A stretch of 64,000 bases of DNA from contig CANLND010000017.1 in assembly GCA_947492585.1 (NCBI GenBank), forward strand, positions 28,668-92,667. Direction: 5' to 3'. Origin of the DNA: an uncultured Paracoccaceae bacterium. GTDB taxonomy: Bacteria > Pseudomonadota > Alphaproteobacteria > Rhodobacterales > Rhodobacteraceae. The notes beneath the pieces were generated by a model, which did no database searches, was not told the origin of the DNA, and was given only the letters and a program-made list of their open reading frames with translations. Made by a program: the position numbers and the translations under genes. Within the stretch, counting starts at the first letter, position 1; each line of letters begins with the position of its first letter. Positions 8,964-18,696 of the stretch are shown here, piece by piece.

Positions 8964-10271
8964 CTATCGTTTATGGCCAGTCTGAAGCTTGCGCTCCAGA
9001 TACATGGAATAGCGGGACATGGAAAAACAGACGACAAAGAACAAGACCGCGATAAACGCAAACAGTTCCCAATATATACCGTTCCAAGAGGTGTCAGCAC
9101 GGATCGCTGTCGACAGACCAATCACATCGAACAGGCCGATGATCGACACCAACGTGGTATCTTTGAAGACAGAAATAAACGTACTCACAATGCCTGGGAT
9201 CGAGATTTTCAACGCTTGAGGCATGATGATCAGGCGCTGTGCCTGCCAGTAGTTCAGGCCCAAAGAGTCAGCGCCCTCATATTGGCCTTTTGGCAAGGAC
9301 GCCAGACCACCCCGGATCACTTCGGCCATATAAGCCGCCGAGAACAGGGTCATCATGATCATAACACGCAAAATGATGTCAAAGTTCGTGCCAGGTGGCA
9401 TGAAGACATTCAACAGCAGCGACGCCACGAACAGCAGTGTAATCAGCGGAACGCCTCGGACAAATTCAATGAACCCGACGCACATTGCCTTAACAACAAG
9501 CAGATCTGACTGACGGCCAAGCGCCAACAAAATACCGATGGGCAGCGAGACCCCAATGGCCACAACCCCCAGCAGCAAGGCCAGCATAAAGCCGCCAAAC
9601 TTACGGCTTTCCACCGTTTCGATGGTCAACGGCACAATATCGGACAACAACGCAGCTGCGGGAGCCGCCAAAACAAACCACCAGAACAACGCTGCCACGA
9701 CAGTCGCGACCACAGCCAAAAGGCTTCCCGCGATTTCAGATACTGCGCGATAAACAACATAACCGGTCACAAATCCCAAAGCCGCCACAACGGGGTTCCA
9801 GATCGAACCACCCCACAACAGCCAAGGCATCAAGAACGGATACGCCCCCGTCAGCCACAACATCTGCCGGGGTGTTTTTTCGGCAAACAAAACCGGCGCC
9901 AATGCTGCCAAGGTCACAACCAACGTAAGATTCACACGCCAGTACAGTTCACTTGGATAGAACCCATACAGCAGCTGCAACCAGCGATCATTCACAACGC
10001 CCCAGCAAGCGTGCCCATGGGTACTGCCCCAGGTTTCATTCATGATCTCACGACATTCCGTCAGCGAGTCTGCATTCCACACAGATAGGAACACCCACGG
10101 CAAAAGAGACGTAAGAACATATCCGACAAAGTACAGAGACGCGAGCGTCAGAACAACGTTCACGGGACTGGAAAACAAATTGGCACGCGCCCAGCCGATG
10201 ATCCCTACTGACGTGGACGGCGGGGCTTTTTGCGGCAACATTTCTGTGCGGACAAAAGAAGTATCGCTCAT
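8964..10271 (-). CDS. bztC: Amino-acid ABC transporter permease (BztC/AapM)
   Basis: 435 aa, much longer than a simple HisM-type permease because of the extra N-terminal TM region typical of BztC/AapM. Many hydrophobic segments are visible, and the binding-protein-dependent transport inner membrane domain is in the C-terminal half with an EAA-like loop (SLGLNYWQAQRLIIMPQALKI). It pairs with BztB as a heterodimeric channel. It starts one base after the bztB stop. Confidence 0.95.
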   Translation of the reverse strand: MSDTSFVRTEMLPQKAPPSTSVGIIGWARANLFSSPVNVVLTLASLYFVGYVLTSLLPWVFLSVWNADSLTECREIMNETWGSTHGHACWGVVNDRWLQLLYGFYPSELYWRVNLTLVVTLAALAPVLFAEKTPRQMLWLTGAYPFLMPWLLWGGSIWNPVVAALGFVTGYVVYRAVSEIAGSLLAVVATVVAALFWWFVLAAPAAALLSDIVPLTIETVESRKFGGFMLALLLGVVAIGVSLPIGILLALGRQSDLLVVKAMCVGFIEFVRGVPLITLLFVASLLLNVFMPPGTNFDIILRVMIMMTLFSAAYMAEVIRGGLASLPKGQYEGADSLGLNYWQAQRLIIMPQALKISIPGIVSTFISVFKDTTLVSIIGLFDVIGLSTAIRADTSWNGIYWELFAFIAVLFFVVCFSMSRYSMYLERKLQTGHKR

Positions 10272-10272
10272 A

Positions 10273-11520
10273 TTACCGCTCCACCAGTTTTACACGATTG
10301 TTGTACCAGTTCATAGACGCAGAAATGCTCAGCGATATGACAAGATAGACCGCCATCAAGAGAACTACGCATTCCAGCTCACGGCCGGTCTGGTTCATAC
10401 TGATACCACCCAACGTGCCGGTGATATCCATATAGCCAACCGCGATCGCCAGCGACGAGTTCTTGGTCAGGTTCAGATAATTTGAAATCATCGGCGGGAT
10501 GATCACGCGCAGCGCCTGCGGCAGGACCACAAGATTCATGATACGTCCCGAACGCAACCCAAGAGCGCCAGCGGCTTCGGATTGACCATGGCTCACCGCG
10601 AGGATGCCGCCTCGTACGATCTCAGCAATATAGGCCGCCGTATACAGCGACAACGCCAGCCAGAGCGCGATCAGCGAGTTCCGCAGATGGGTGCCACCTC
10701 TGAAGTTGAACCCTTTCAGCTCCGGATAGCCAAAATGCAGCCCCAACACCGCAAGAAGGATCCCCAGCGGCACAAAGATTACAAGCAGACGTTGCCACCA
10801 CGTGGTAGGACGATCACCGGTCGCTTCCTGAATGCGATCCGCACGTTTGCGCAGTTTAAAGCTGGCAAAAAACCCACCCGCCAGCACAAGCACAATCGCC
10901 AATAGATCCAGCGACACATCGAACCGCAACGCGCTTTGACCAAACAACGAGATATCGCCCAGCGAGTTCGAAAACAGGACTTCGGGCAAATAGGTGCCCC
11001 GGTTCGTGACCACAACAGCCCCCGTATCAAGCCCGCGGAAGGTCTTGGGGTGTGGTGTGCTTTCTGTAACCAACGCAAAGATAAGAGCGATCCACAGCAG
11101 GACCGGCACGTTGCGGAAGACTTCGACGTAGACCGTCATAATTTTGGCGACGATCCAGTTTTTGGACAAGCGCAGAACGCCGACGAACACCCCCACGACT
11201 GTGGCCGTCACACAGCCCAGCAGGGCAACAACCAAGGTGTTCAGCAAGCCAATCAAAGCCGCCCGCAGGTGTGAATCGCCGCTCTGATAATCAAGCAAAC
11301 GCTGGTTGATGTCGTAACCAGCTGTCTCATGAAAGAAACCAAAGCTGATGGTCTTACCAAGCGCGTTCAAGTTCTCAACTGCGTTGCCAATGAGCCAAGC
11401 TGCAAGCAGCATAAACCCCATAAGCGCCACAATCTGGATTGTCGCTGAACGATACCGCGTATCGTATATCAGCATCGACAGCCGAAAGTTCGCTTTCGGC
11501 GGGTCCGTGATAGATGACAT
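10273..11520 (-). CDS. bztB: Amino-acid ABC transporter permease (BztB/AapQ)
   Basis: 415 aa from the ATG at 11520 (MSSITDPPKANF). A longer in-frame extension to 11682 would run through the bztA-bztB hairpin and into bztA and is rejected. It has several TM segments with a long inserted region between them, as in AapQ/BztB, and an EAA-type loop (ALGLRSGRIMNLVVLPQALRV). It forms the inner-membrane channel with BztC. Confidence 0.95.
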   Translation of the reverse strand: MSSITDPPKANFRLSMLIYDTRYRSATIQIVALMGFMLLAAWLIGNAVENLNALGKTISFGFFHETAGYDINQRLLDYQSGDSHLRAALIGLLNTLVVALLGCVTATVVGVFVGVLRLSKNWIVAKIMTVYVEVFRNVPVLLWIALIFALVTESTPHPKTFRGLDTGAVVVTNRGTYLPEVLFSNSLGDISLFGQSALRFDVSLDLLAIVLVLAGGFFASFKLRKRADRIQEATGDRPTTWWQRLLVIFVPLGILLAVLGLHFGYPELKGFNFRGGTHLRNSLIALWLALSLYTAAYIAEIVRGGILAVSHGQSEAAGALGLRSGRIMNLVVLPQALRVIIPPMISNYLNLTKNSSLAIAVGYMDITGTLGGISMNQTGRELECVVLLMAVYLVISLSISASMNWYNNRVKLVER

Positions 11521-11606
11521 GAATTTGAGATCCCCAATACTTCCAAAAGCACGCCCCGGCCTGGTTAACCCTGGCTCTGCTGTGCTTTGAAGTGTTGTTA
11601 TTAAAG

Positions 11607-11640
11607 GAAAAGGGCGCAGGAGTGTCCCGCGCCCTTGTCC
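11607..11640 (-). promoter_or_regulatory. Intercistronic hairpin between bztA and bztB
   Basis: On the minus strand an AAGGGCGC / GCGCCCTT stem closes a short loop just after the bztA stop and is followed by TTCC. Such hairpins behind binding-protein genes usually stabilise the upstream mRNA or partly terminate, giving more binding protein than permease. The effect here is inferred. Confidence 0.6.
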
Positions 11641-11650
11641 TTGCGATTTC

Positions 11651-12667
11651 TTAGCGGAAGGGCGGTGCGTACAGCAGGCCACCTTCTGTCCACTGAGCGT
11701 TCAGCCCACGTGCCAGACCGATGGGGGTGTCTTCACCGATGTTCTTGGCAAAGACTTCGGCGTAGTTGCCGCCAACGGCCAGTACGCGCTGTGCCCATGT
11801 GGCATCCAGTCCCAGTTTCTCACCCAAGCTACCGGTGGTTCCCAGCAGACGGTCAATTTCAGGATTGTCTGTACCAGCTGCCATTTCGGACAGGTTCGCC
11901 GACGTCACACCCAGCTCTTCGGCTGCGATCATCGCATTCAAAGTCCAGCGTACGATGTCACCCCATTCGTCGTCGCCATGACGCACCAGCGGACCCAGTG
12001 GCTCTTTGGAGATGATTTCAGGCAAGATCACGTGATCGCCCGGAGTTTCAAACGCAGCACGCGTCGCGGCCAGGCCCGACGCATCCGTGGTATAGGCGTC
12101 ACATGCGCCCGCCAGGTACTGCTGCTGAGCTTCGGCTTCTGTCTCAATTGGAACAGGCTCATATGAAATGCCATTGGTACGGAAGAAATCCGCCAAATTC
12201 AGCTCGGTTGTGGTGCCGGTCTGGATACACACGGTCGCGCCATCCAGTTCTTTGGCCGAGGAAACACCCAGTTCTTTGGGAACAAGGAAGCCCTGACCGT
12301 CATAATAGTTCACACCAACAAAGGTGAATTTCAGATCGACATCGCGCGAGAATGTCCAAGTGGTGTTGCGCGACAGAACGTCAATTTCGCCCGACGCCAA
12401 CGCGGTAAAACGCGTTTTACCTGTGGTCGGAACAAATTCAACAGCGTTTGCATCGTCCAGCACAGCTGCGGCAACGGCACGACAGATCGCAACGTCAAAG
12501 CCACCCCATTCACCATTTGCATCAGGTGTGGCGAAACCCACCAAACCAGCGTTCACACCACAGTTCAATTTACCACGAGACTGAACATCGTCCAACGTGC
12601 CAGCTGCCGCGGCACCAGCCGCAAGACCAGCAAAGGTCAATGCGCCCAAGATTACGGATTTTTTCAT
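11651..12667 (-). CDS. bztA: Amino-acid ABC transporter substrate-binding protein (BztA/AapJ)
   Basis: 338 aa. A signal peptide (KKS start, hydrophobic core, AAAAG cleavage region near residue 22) directs it to the periplasm. The mature protein is a class II solute-binding fold (SBP_bac_3) with VQSRGKLNCGVN at its N-terminus and LSRNTTWTFSRD in the ligand region. It captures polar amino acids for BztBCD. It is the first gene of the operon; the promoter should lie in the AT-rich 12668-12896 gap. Confidence 0.96.
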   Translation of the reverse strand: MKKSVILGALTFAGLAAGAAAAGTLDDVQSRGKLNCGVNAGLVGFATPDANGEWGGFDVAICRAVAAAVLDDANAVEFVPTTGKTRFTALASGEIDVLSRNTTWTFSRDVDLKFTFVGVNYYDGQGFLVPKELGVSSAKELDGATVCIQTGTTTELNLADFFRTNGISYEPVPIETEAEAQQQYLAGACDAYTTDASGLAATRAAFETPGDHVILPEIISKEPLGPLVRHGDDEWGDIVRWTLNAMIAAEELGVTSANLSEMAAGTDNPEIDRLLGTTGSLGEKLGLDATWAQRVLAVGGNYAEVFAKNIGEDTPIGLARGLNAQWTEGGLLYAPPFR

Positions 12668-12896
12668 AATTACCTCTTCCTGATTTCCCGCCCAGTTTGG
12701 CGGTTACCACTTCTGACATTTGCTGCCAAAAACGCGTTCGAACGTTCAGTTCCCCGAAAATTCCGCACAAGTTTGTGACCATTCATCAACAAACGTCAAG
12801 TGCGTGATCAAGATTTTCAATGCTCCACTTTCAAGGTGAACTGTTAGCGATCAATAATTACGCGAAACCCTTGTTTTTCGATGGATTATTTCACAC

Positions 12897-13601
12897 TCAG
12901 CTTAGGTCAAAAAAACGCTTTGCATGAAGGAATTCAGCCTGCTTCACGGCCGCAGTTTCTGCCGCTTCTTCGTCGACACCCCATTGTTCTTCCTGCCAAT
13001 TCTCGTCCACCCGAGAGAGCGTCCAAACCTGTTCAATCGGACGCCAATCCAACGCCGCGGCAAAGCCCAGAACCAACGACCCCGACATGGACACAAGATC
13101 GTGAAATGCCGCCAGCTGAAAGTTGGTCAGCGCATGTACTCTTTCCCGCAAGCGCGCCAGGGCGTCGGGATCTTGTGGTGCGTGTAATACTCCTGTGCGC
13201 GGCACCAGACGCGCGCCCAGCGCCTCAGCCGCCCAGTCCAGCGCCGGATCCCATGCCTCGGCCTGCCGTGCAACCAGCTCCATTGGCGTATCAGCGCGAT
13301 AACACAGCAGATCCGAATCGCCATACTCCGAAAGCATGTCCGCCACTTCACCATGTTGAATGGCCACTTTATCAATCGCTGCATTGGCGGATCGCGTGGT
13401 CGGCATCGTGGCAGGGTTCACCCCCTCAACCTGTGCGTCCCACTCCGAGGCAATGCGCTCGGCCATGGCCCGCGTGGGCACCAACAACGCCGCTTTGGCT
13501 GGTGTCTTTACCTTGCGACCGTCCAACGCGATGGTAAACCCCGCCGCATCCTCTTCAACGGTAACTTCACTCCAAAAGCGTTTCTGCGCCCATTCGCCCA
13601 T
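12897..13601 (-). CDS. ATP12 family F1-ATPase assembly chaperone
   Basis: 234 aa from the ATG at 13601 (MGEWAQKRFW), four bases after the upstream HAD stop. ATP12 homologues in alphaproteobacteria and mitochondria help assemble the alpha subunit of F1-ATPase. The family pattern is visible: KRFW near the N-terminus, ALDGRKVKTPAK, the conserved IASEWDAQ, TRSANAAID, and the central SDLLCYRAD followed by WDP. It is the last gene of the degQ-rarA-crcB-rluC-HAD operon. Confidence 0.92.
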   Translation of the reverse strand: MGEWAQKRFWSEVTVEEDAAGFTIALDGRKVKTPAKAALLVPTRAMAERIASEWDAQVEGVNPATMPTTRSANAAIDKVAIQHGEVADMLSEYGDSDLLCYRADTPMELVARQAEAWDPALDWAAEALGARLVPRTGVLHAPQDPDALARLRERVHALTNFQLAAFHDLVSMSGSLVLGFAAALDWRPIEQVWTLSRVDENWQEEQWGVDEEAAETAAVKQAEFLHAKRFFDLS

Positions 13602-13605
13602 GTCT

Positions 13606-14274
13606 TCAGCCTTTCCAGATGTCGCGTAACAAAGAGGGCAGCTCCGCAAATTCGCGGATCAAATAGTCCGCCCCCAATTGCTCGGCAGGGTGGTATCCCC
13701 ATGCGACAGCAATGGTGGTCACACCCGCCGCGCGCCCCATGTCGATGTCATAAGATGTATCACCAATCATAACCGTCTGCGCCGCCGTCACGCCGGTTTC
13801 AGCCATTGCTGTGGTGACCATCGATGGATGTGGTTTTGACGGGTGATGATCCGCCACCTGCTGCGTCACAAAACAGGAAAGCGCGTGCGCGGATATTAAC
13901 GCATCCAACCCCCGCTTTGATTTCCCCGTCGCCACACCCAGCAGATACTCAGGCACAGCGTTCAATGCCTCTAGCACCTCCTGAGCTCCAGGAAACAAGG
14001 GCGTGTGCCCGGCCCCTGCAGCTTGGCGCGCGGTCATATAGGCGGTTTTGTACCCCTCAACCACGGCCTCCACCCGCGCGGCCTCCAAACGCGGCGCCAG
14101 CTGGTGTACGGCCACAGGCAACGACAGCCCCACAATCGACAGGATGTCGTCCCGCGACGGCACCGGCAGATCCTGCGCCGCAAAGGACGTCGCAAACGCA
14201 CCGGTGATCGCAGCCTGGCTGTCCGCCAACGTGCCATCCACATCAAACAGGATCAGACGCAGGTCTTCTGACAT
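13606..14274 (-). CDS. HAD-superfamily phosphatase (phosphoglycolate-phosphatase-like)
   Basis: 222 aa. HAD motif I FDVDGTLADS with nucleophile Asp, motif II in GVATGKS, Lys in HHPSKPHP, and motif IV MIGDTSYDID. The cap domain after motif I fits the Gph/beta-phosphoglucomutase-like group. The substrate is a small phosphorylated metabolite, not defined by the sequence. It overlaps the rluC stop by one base and lies four bases before the ATP12 chaperone gene, so it is in the operon. Confidence 0.88.
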   Translation of the reverse strand: MSEDLRLILFDVDGTLADSQAAITGAFATSFAAQDLPVPSRDDILSIVGLSLPVAVHQLAPRLEAARVEAVVEGYKTAYMTARQAAGAGHTPLFPGAQEVLEALNAVPEYLLGVATGKSKRGLDALISAHALSCFVTQQVADHHPSKPHPSMVTTAMAETGVTAAQTVMIGDTSYDIDMGRAAGVTTIAVAWGYHPAEQLGADYLIREFAELPSLLRDIWKG

Positions 14275-15320
14275 CAGCGCAGGCTCTCAAACGGGTCTTC
14301 AGCCGCCAGATCTTCGCTCCAGCCAAAGGTGTCCCAGCTCTCTTTCATATGCGGCGGCAAATCTGCCGTCACCGAGATCTGTTTGCGGGTCACCGGGTGC
14401 TCAAACGCCATACGGCGGCAGTGCAGATGCAGCTTTTTCGAGATAATCCCCCCCAGCTGTGCGCCCCAGCCGTCCCCCATATTTTCCTGACCCGAGCCAC
14501 CATATTTACCGTCCCCGGCAATCGGATGGCCAATTTCCGACATATGCACCCGCAATTGATGAGTCCGGCCCGTAATCGGCTCCATCGCCACCCAGGCCGC
14601 ACGGCTCGCAACCCGGTACAAGGTCGCATATTGCGAATGCGAGCGTTTCGCGCCCTTGGTATGGGCCACGTCATCGTTGTGAATGGCGATCATTTTCTCG
14701 CCTTCACCGCTTTTGCCATGACCTCCGGCCTTGACCATGCCGCATTTGACCTCACCCAAATACGGTGTCGGCACACCTGCAACCAACGCCCAGTAAATCT
14801 TGCGCGTGGCATGGTGCCGAAAGGCCGCCGTCAGCGACTGCGCCGCCAAACGCGTGCGCGCCAGAACCAGAACACCCGAGGTATCCTTGTCCAAACGGTG
14901 CACCAAACGTGGCTTTTCGTCCGCCTCAAAAGTCAACGCCTGCGACAGGCCATCCACGTGTTTGATTGTCCCGCTGCCCCCCTGCACTGCCAAACCCGCA
15001 GGCTTGTTCAAAACGATCACGGCATCGTCTTTATAGATCACACAGCCGCGGATCATCTTGGCATCCGCCTCAGACACCCGCATCTCGCGGGGTTCAGCGG
15101 GTTTCAGGTCGCTCGCAGGCAATGGCGGCACGCGAACCACTTGACCGACATTTACACGCGAGTTGGCCTTGACCCGGCCCCCGTCCACCCGCAACTCCCC
15201 CTTGCGGCACATCTTTTCGATGCGCCCCTGGTTCACATGCGGAAACAACCGGCGCAACCACCGGTCCAGGCGCTGTCCATCATCATCTTCGGCAACCGTA
15301 ATCATTTGCACGCCGCTCAT
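14274..15320 (-). CDS. rluC: RluC-type 23S rRNA pseudouridine synthase
   Basis: 348 aa, RluA family. The N-terminal S4 RNA-binding region (QRLDRWLRRLFPHVNQGRIEKMCRKG) is followed by the synthase domain with the catalytic motif HRLDKDTSGVL, whose Asp attacks the uridine. RITGRTHQLRVH and HLHCRRMAFEHP are further family signatures. It modifies 23S rRNA in the cytosol; the exact site is inferred from RluC/D relatives. It overlaps crcB by four bases. Confidence 0.93.
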   Translation of the reverse strand: MSGVQMITVAEDDDGQRLDRWLRRLFPHVNQGRIEKMCRKGELRVDGGRVKANSRVNVGQVVRVPPLPASDLKPAEPREMRVSEADAKMIRGCVIYKDDAVIVLNKPAGLAVQGGSGTIKHVDGLSQALTFEADEKPRLVHRLDKDTSGVLVLARTRLAAQSLTAAFRHHATRKIYWALVAGVPTPYLGEVKCGMVKAGGHGKSGEGEKMIAIHNDDVAHTKGAKRSHSQYATLYRVASRAAWVAMEPITGRTHQLRVHMSEIGHPIAGDGKYGGSGQENMGDGWGAQLGGIISKKLHLHCRRMAFEHPVTRKQISVTADLPPHMKESWDTFGWSEDLAAEDPFESLR

Positions 15321-15697
15321 GGCAGTACTCCTCTGGCAATCATAAGTCCCAGGAACAAACCGCCCACCGAGAGCCCAACCGACAGCACAACATATATCCC
15401 CGCCTGCCCCAGATCTCCGCGCTCAATCAAAGTCGCGGTTTCCAAGGAAAAGGCCGAAAACGTGGTGAACCCACCCAACAGACCAGTCATCACAAACGGA
15501 TTCAGATGGGTCAGGCCTCGCTGGGCCGCCACCACCACAAACACGCCCATCAAAAACGAGCCGATCACGTTTACCACGAGAATGGCCACCGGAAACGGAG
15601 ATTGCCCCAGAAGGCGCAAAACACCAAGGCCTGCCAAAAACCGGCAGGCCGCACCAATAGCCCCTCCCAGGGCAACATGTAGTACTGTCAAAAACAT
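15317..15697 (-). CDS. crcB: Fluoride channel CrcB/Fluc
   Basis: 126 aa with four TM helices. Fluc signatures are present: GGAIGAACRF, NVIGSF and GGFTTFSAFSLE, the last carrying the phenylalanines that line the fluoride pore. It exports fluoride as an antiparallel dimer. It sits 143 bases after rarA and overlaps rluC by four bases. I could not find a fluoride riboswitch (crcB motif) in front of it, so regulation by fluoride is not supported. Confidence 0.94.
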   Translation of the reverse strand: MFLTVLHVALGGAIGAACRFLAGLGVLRLLGQSPFPVAILVVNVIGSFLMGVFVVVAAQRGLTHLNPFVMTGLLGGFTTFSAFSLETATLIERGDLGQAGIYVVLSVGLSVGGLFLGLMIARGVLP

Positions 15698-15786
15698 GGC
15701 CGGTCAGTCGCGCAAGGGGACCCCAATGTCAAGTTTTGCCTGCTCTGCACCAAATGCAACACCGCTGTGGCGCGCGCTGCGCCCCT

Positions 15787-15835
15787 CTTTTTGGCCCCCA
15801 ATACCCCGCCAGAGGCCGCGCCCCACCGGGGCGCT
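15787..15835. repeat. GC-rich REP-like intergenic element, copy A
   Basis: The rarA-crcB gap contains TTTTTGGCCCCCAATACCCC followed by a GCGCCCC-ACC-GGGGCGC hairpin. It resembles the element at 56124-56190 (TTTTTGGCGGCAAATACCCC then GGGGGCAGCGCCCCC). Related sequences are, from memory, common in Rhodobacteraceae intergenic regions. It may double as a hairpin behind rarA. Confidence 0.5.
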
Positions 15836-15839
15836 GTTC

Positions 15840-17159
15840 TTACGTCTCATTCGGATCAAACCGTTTGGGCACCGGACGCCCCGTCAACTGCTCCCAATAC
15901 GCATCAGCGCGTTTTTCAAACGTCGCCGCCCCGCGCGCATGACTTTGATAGAACCGCCCCGGCGGCAAATCCGGCGCATACGGCTGATCCACCCAGCCCC
16001 GCGGGTCTTTGTGTGGGCTGCGATAGCCCTCATGTCCCAGTTTCGCCGCTCCGGCATAATGAGCATCGCGCAAATGCAACGGCACCGATCGTGGGGCCTC
16101 ATTGGCCACGGCCGCCATCGCCGCGGAAATACCGGAACAGGCCGAGCCCGATTTGGGCGCGCGCGCCACATGCAACGCCGCATGCGACAGGATAATCTGC
16201 GCCTCTGGATAGCCGATCATCTCGACCGCCTGTGCCGCCGCAACAGCCGTTTGCAGGGCGGTGTTATCCGCAAGACCCACATCCTCGGAGGCCTGGATCA
16301 TAATCCGACGCGCAATGAATCGTGGATCTTCACCGCCGTGAATAAGCCGCGCCAACCAGTATAGCACCGCCTCAGGATCGCCGCCGCGCATCGATTTGAT
16401 AAAGGCCGAGATCACATCGTAGTGCTGATCCCCTGATCGGTCATGATTGACCGGCGCCGCCTGATAGACCTCTTCGATCATCGCCTCACTGATCACCACC
16501 GGCCCGTCCCCGGCGTGGCCCAGCGCCAAGCTTTCCAAGGTGGTCAAAGCACGGCGCGCATCCCCCCCCGAGCGCCCGGCAATCAACCGCAACTGCGCAG
16601 CGTCCAATGCAATCTCGATCCCCACCTGCGCCAAATGATCGACACCGCGTCCGATCACTGTCTCCATGGCCTCAATCGAAATCGGCTGCAGTTGTAAAAT
16701 GGTAGAGCGTGACACCAAAGCTTTGGGTAACGCGGTATAGGGGTTCTGCGTCGTCGCCCCCATAAAATCAGCCGTGCCGTCTTCGCAAATCGCCAACAGA
16801 TCATCTGCCTGAGTTGCCGAAAATCGGTGCACCTCGTCGACAAAAATCAACAGCGGCCGCATTCGCGCTTCATCCGCCAGCTGGCGGATGTCCTTCACAC
16901 CTGCACGTGTGGCGTGGAGCGGGCGAAACTCTTTGCTCAACATTTCCCCCACCGCCCGCGCGATTGAGGTCTTACCGACGCCGGGCGGCCCGTACAAAAC
17001 CACGCTGCCCAATTGATCTGCTGCGATCCGGCGTTGCAGGATAGACCCCGGCGCCGTCAGCGCGTCTTGACCAATCACCTGATCCAGCGATCGGGGCCGC
17101 AACGCGGCCGCCAAAGGCTGGCGACTGTGCCCGGTGCCCGCGTCAAACAGATCCGTCAT
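15840..17159 (-). CDS. rarA: Replication-associated recombination protein RarA/MgsA
   Basis: 439 aa from the ATG at 17159 (MTDLFDAG), which overlaps the degQ stop as ATGA; an in-frame extension to 17216 runs into degQ and is rejected. It is a AAA+ ATPase of the clamp-loader clade acting at stalled forks. Visible parts: AALRPRSLDQVIGQ, Walker A GPPGVGKTS, Walker B LLIFVDEVHR, sensor-1 GATTQNPY, and the C-terminal RarA tetramerisation region (RSVPLHLRDAHY, LGHEGYRSPH). Length and motifs are full. Confidence 0.95.
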   Translation of the reverse strand: MTDLFDAGTGHSRQPLAAALRPRSLDQVIGQDALTAPGSILQRRIAADQLGSVVLYGPPGVGKTSIARAVGEMLSKEFRPLHATRAGVKDIRQLADEARMRPLLIFVDEVHRFSATQADDLLAICEDGTADFMGATTQNPYTALPKALVSRSTILQLQPISIEAMETVIGRGVDHLAQVGIEIALDAAQLRLIAGRSGGDARRALTTLESLALGHAGDGPVVISEAMIEEVYQAAPVNHDRSGDQHYDVISAFIKSMRGGDPEAVLYWLARLIHGGEDPRFIARRIMIQASEDVGLADNTALQTAVAAAQAVEMIGYPEAQIILSHAALHVARAPKSGSACSGISAAMAAVANEAPRSVPLHLRDAHYAGAAKLGHEGYRSPHKDPRGWVDQPYAPDLPPGRFYQSHARGAATFEKRADAYWEQLTGRPVPKRFDPNET

Positions 17160-18565
17160 AAGCGAAACCGCAGCGACACCCGCTGCCCGCGTCGCAACAG
17201 ATCCAGCTGTAACCAACGTTTTTTTTCGGACAAGGCAACGTCAACGTCCTGTGGACGGGTGATTTCAACTCCGTTGATGCCCAATAAAACATCCGCGCGC
17301 TGCACCCCGGCGCGCCCCGCATAGGGTCCCGGATCCAGCACCACCACACCTTGTGCATTCAGCGTCATCCCCAACTGATTGATCAACGCGGGATTGATCT
17401 GTGCCACTTCCAGCCCCGGTAATAGACTGCGTTTGCCCAATGTCAGGGGCATTGCAGGCGGCGTGTTTGGCGCCACGATCATCTCTACGTCGATATCCTT
17501 GGCGACGCCGTCCCGCACCCGCGTAATGACCGCGGATTGCCCCAGCCCCGCCACCGTCATCCGAAACACCATCTCGGAGGGTGAATTTACAACCTCACCG
17601 TCCACATGGGTAATGACATCCCCAATCACAAACCCAGCGGTCACAAAGGGGCTGGCCGGATGCAGATTAGAGACCATCATGCCCTCAATCAGCCCCAAGC
17701 CCAAAGACTCTGCCAGATCCGCATCAATTGACTGACCAGACATCCCAGCCCAAGGGCGCTGAAAGCCTTCGGCGCCTTCGCGCGCTTGACGGACAAATTC
17801 ACGTACCAGATTGGCCGGAATCGCAAAGCCAATGCCGTTGGACCCGCCAGATCGGCTCAAAATTCGGGTATTGATCCCAATCAGATCACCATTCACATCC
17901 ACCAGCGCGCCACCAGAATTGCCCGGATTGATCGGTGCATCGGTCTGAATAAAATAACCCAATCCCCCGTCATTGGCACTGCCGCCGGTGCGCGCCAGAC
18001 CGGAAATGATGCCCGAGCTTACCGTCTGACCGACCCCAAATGGATTACCAATAGCCAAGGCCAGTTCGCCCACTTCGACCTGATCACTGTTGCGTAGGGT
18101 CAAGAACGGCAAATCGGTCGCTTCGTCCAACTGCAAAATCGCCAGATCGCTGGCCTGATCCGCCAGGATCACCCGCGCGTTAAATTCGCGCCGATCATTG
18201 GTCACCACTTGGATTTCGGAAGCCATGCCAACCACATGATAGTTTGACACCACGATGCCATCCTCCGACAGGATCACCCCTGACCCCAACGAATTCTGCA
18301 CCCGCGGGCGCGGTTTATTAAAACCTCGGAAAAAATCCTGAAAAAACGGATCATCCATAAACGGGGAACGGGCCTGTGTCTGCGTGATGATTTTGGCATA
18401 GATGTTAACCACTGCCGGCGCTGCAGCTTTGACCAGAGGCGCAAATCCCAGCGATATTTCGGCCTGCGATTTCGGCACCCGCGTTTCAGCAGAGGCGGCA
18501 TGCGGCGCAAGCGCGGCGCACAGGAACAGCGCCATCAGAATGTTTTGAAAGAAAAGGCGGATCAT
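17156..18565 (-). CDS. degQ: Periplasmic serine endoprotease, DegP/DegQ type
   Basis: 469 aa from the ATG at 18565 (MIRLFFQN), the first codon giving a clean signal peptide ending near PHAASA. Trypsin-like domain with catalytic His in VSNYHVVG, Asp in SDLAILQL and Ser in NPGNSGGALV; two PDZ domains follow (GLIEGMMVSNL, GVVVLDPGPYAGRAGVQ). It degrades misfolded envelope proteins. The head of the operon with rarA, crcB, rluC, the HAD gene and ATP12 chaperone. DegP, DegQ and Do-like names cannot be told apart here. Confidence 0.93.
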   Translation of the reverse strand: MIRLFFQNILMALFLCAALAPHAASAETRVPKSQAEISLGFAPLVKAAAPAVVNIYAKIITQTQARSPFMDDPFFQDFFRGFNKPRPRVQNSLGSGVILSEDGIVVSNYHVVGMASEIQVVTNDRREFNARVILADQASDLAILQLDEATDLPFLTLRNSDQVEVGELALAIGNPFGVGQTVSSGIISGLARTGGSANDGGLGYFIQTDAPINPGNSGGALVDVNGDLIGINTRILSRSGGSNGIGFAIPANLVREFVRQAREGAEGFQRPWAGMSGQSIDADLAESLGLGLIEGMMVSNLHPASPFVTAGFVIGDVITHVDGEVVNSPSEMVFRMTVAGLGQSAVITRVRDGVAKDIDVEMIVAPNTPPAMPLTLGKRSLLPGLEVAQINPALINQLGMTLNAQGVVVLDPGPYAGRAGVQRADVLLGINGVEITRPQDVDVALSEKKRWLQLDLLRRGQRVSLRFRL

Positions 18566-18696
18566 GGGGCTCTCCGTTCTGAAACTGATCCAGATATGCG
18601 GAGCGCCGCCAGCAAATGCAAGCACCCTGCCCGCCGCACGGACAACATGTGTCGGGGCTGGCCCGCAACCAGCGCGCCAGCCCCTGTGTTTGAACG

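Noticed and set aside
15698..15760. Fluoride riboswitch in front of crcB
   Set aside because: The conserved crcB-motif pseudoknot sequence is not visible, and crcB is inside an operon behind rarA.
14349..16364. A 671-codon open frame on the plus strand opposite rluC, crcB and rarA
   Set aside because: It is an antisense shadow of three clearly real genes; its protein is rich in Arg, His and Pro with no family pattern and no ribosome binding site.
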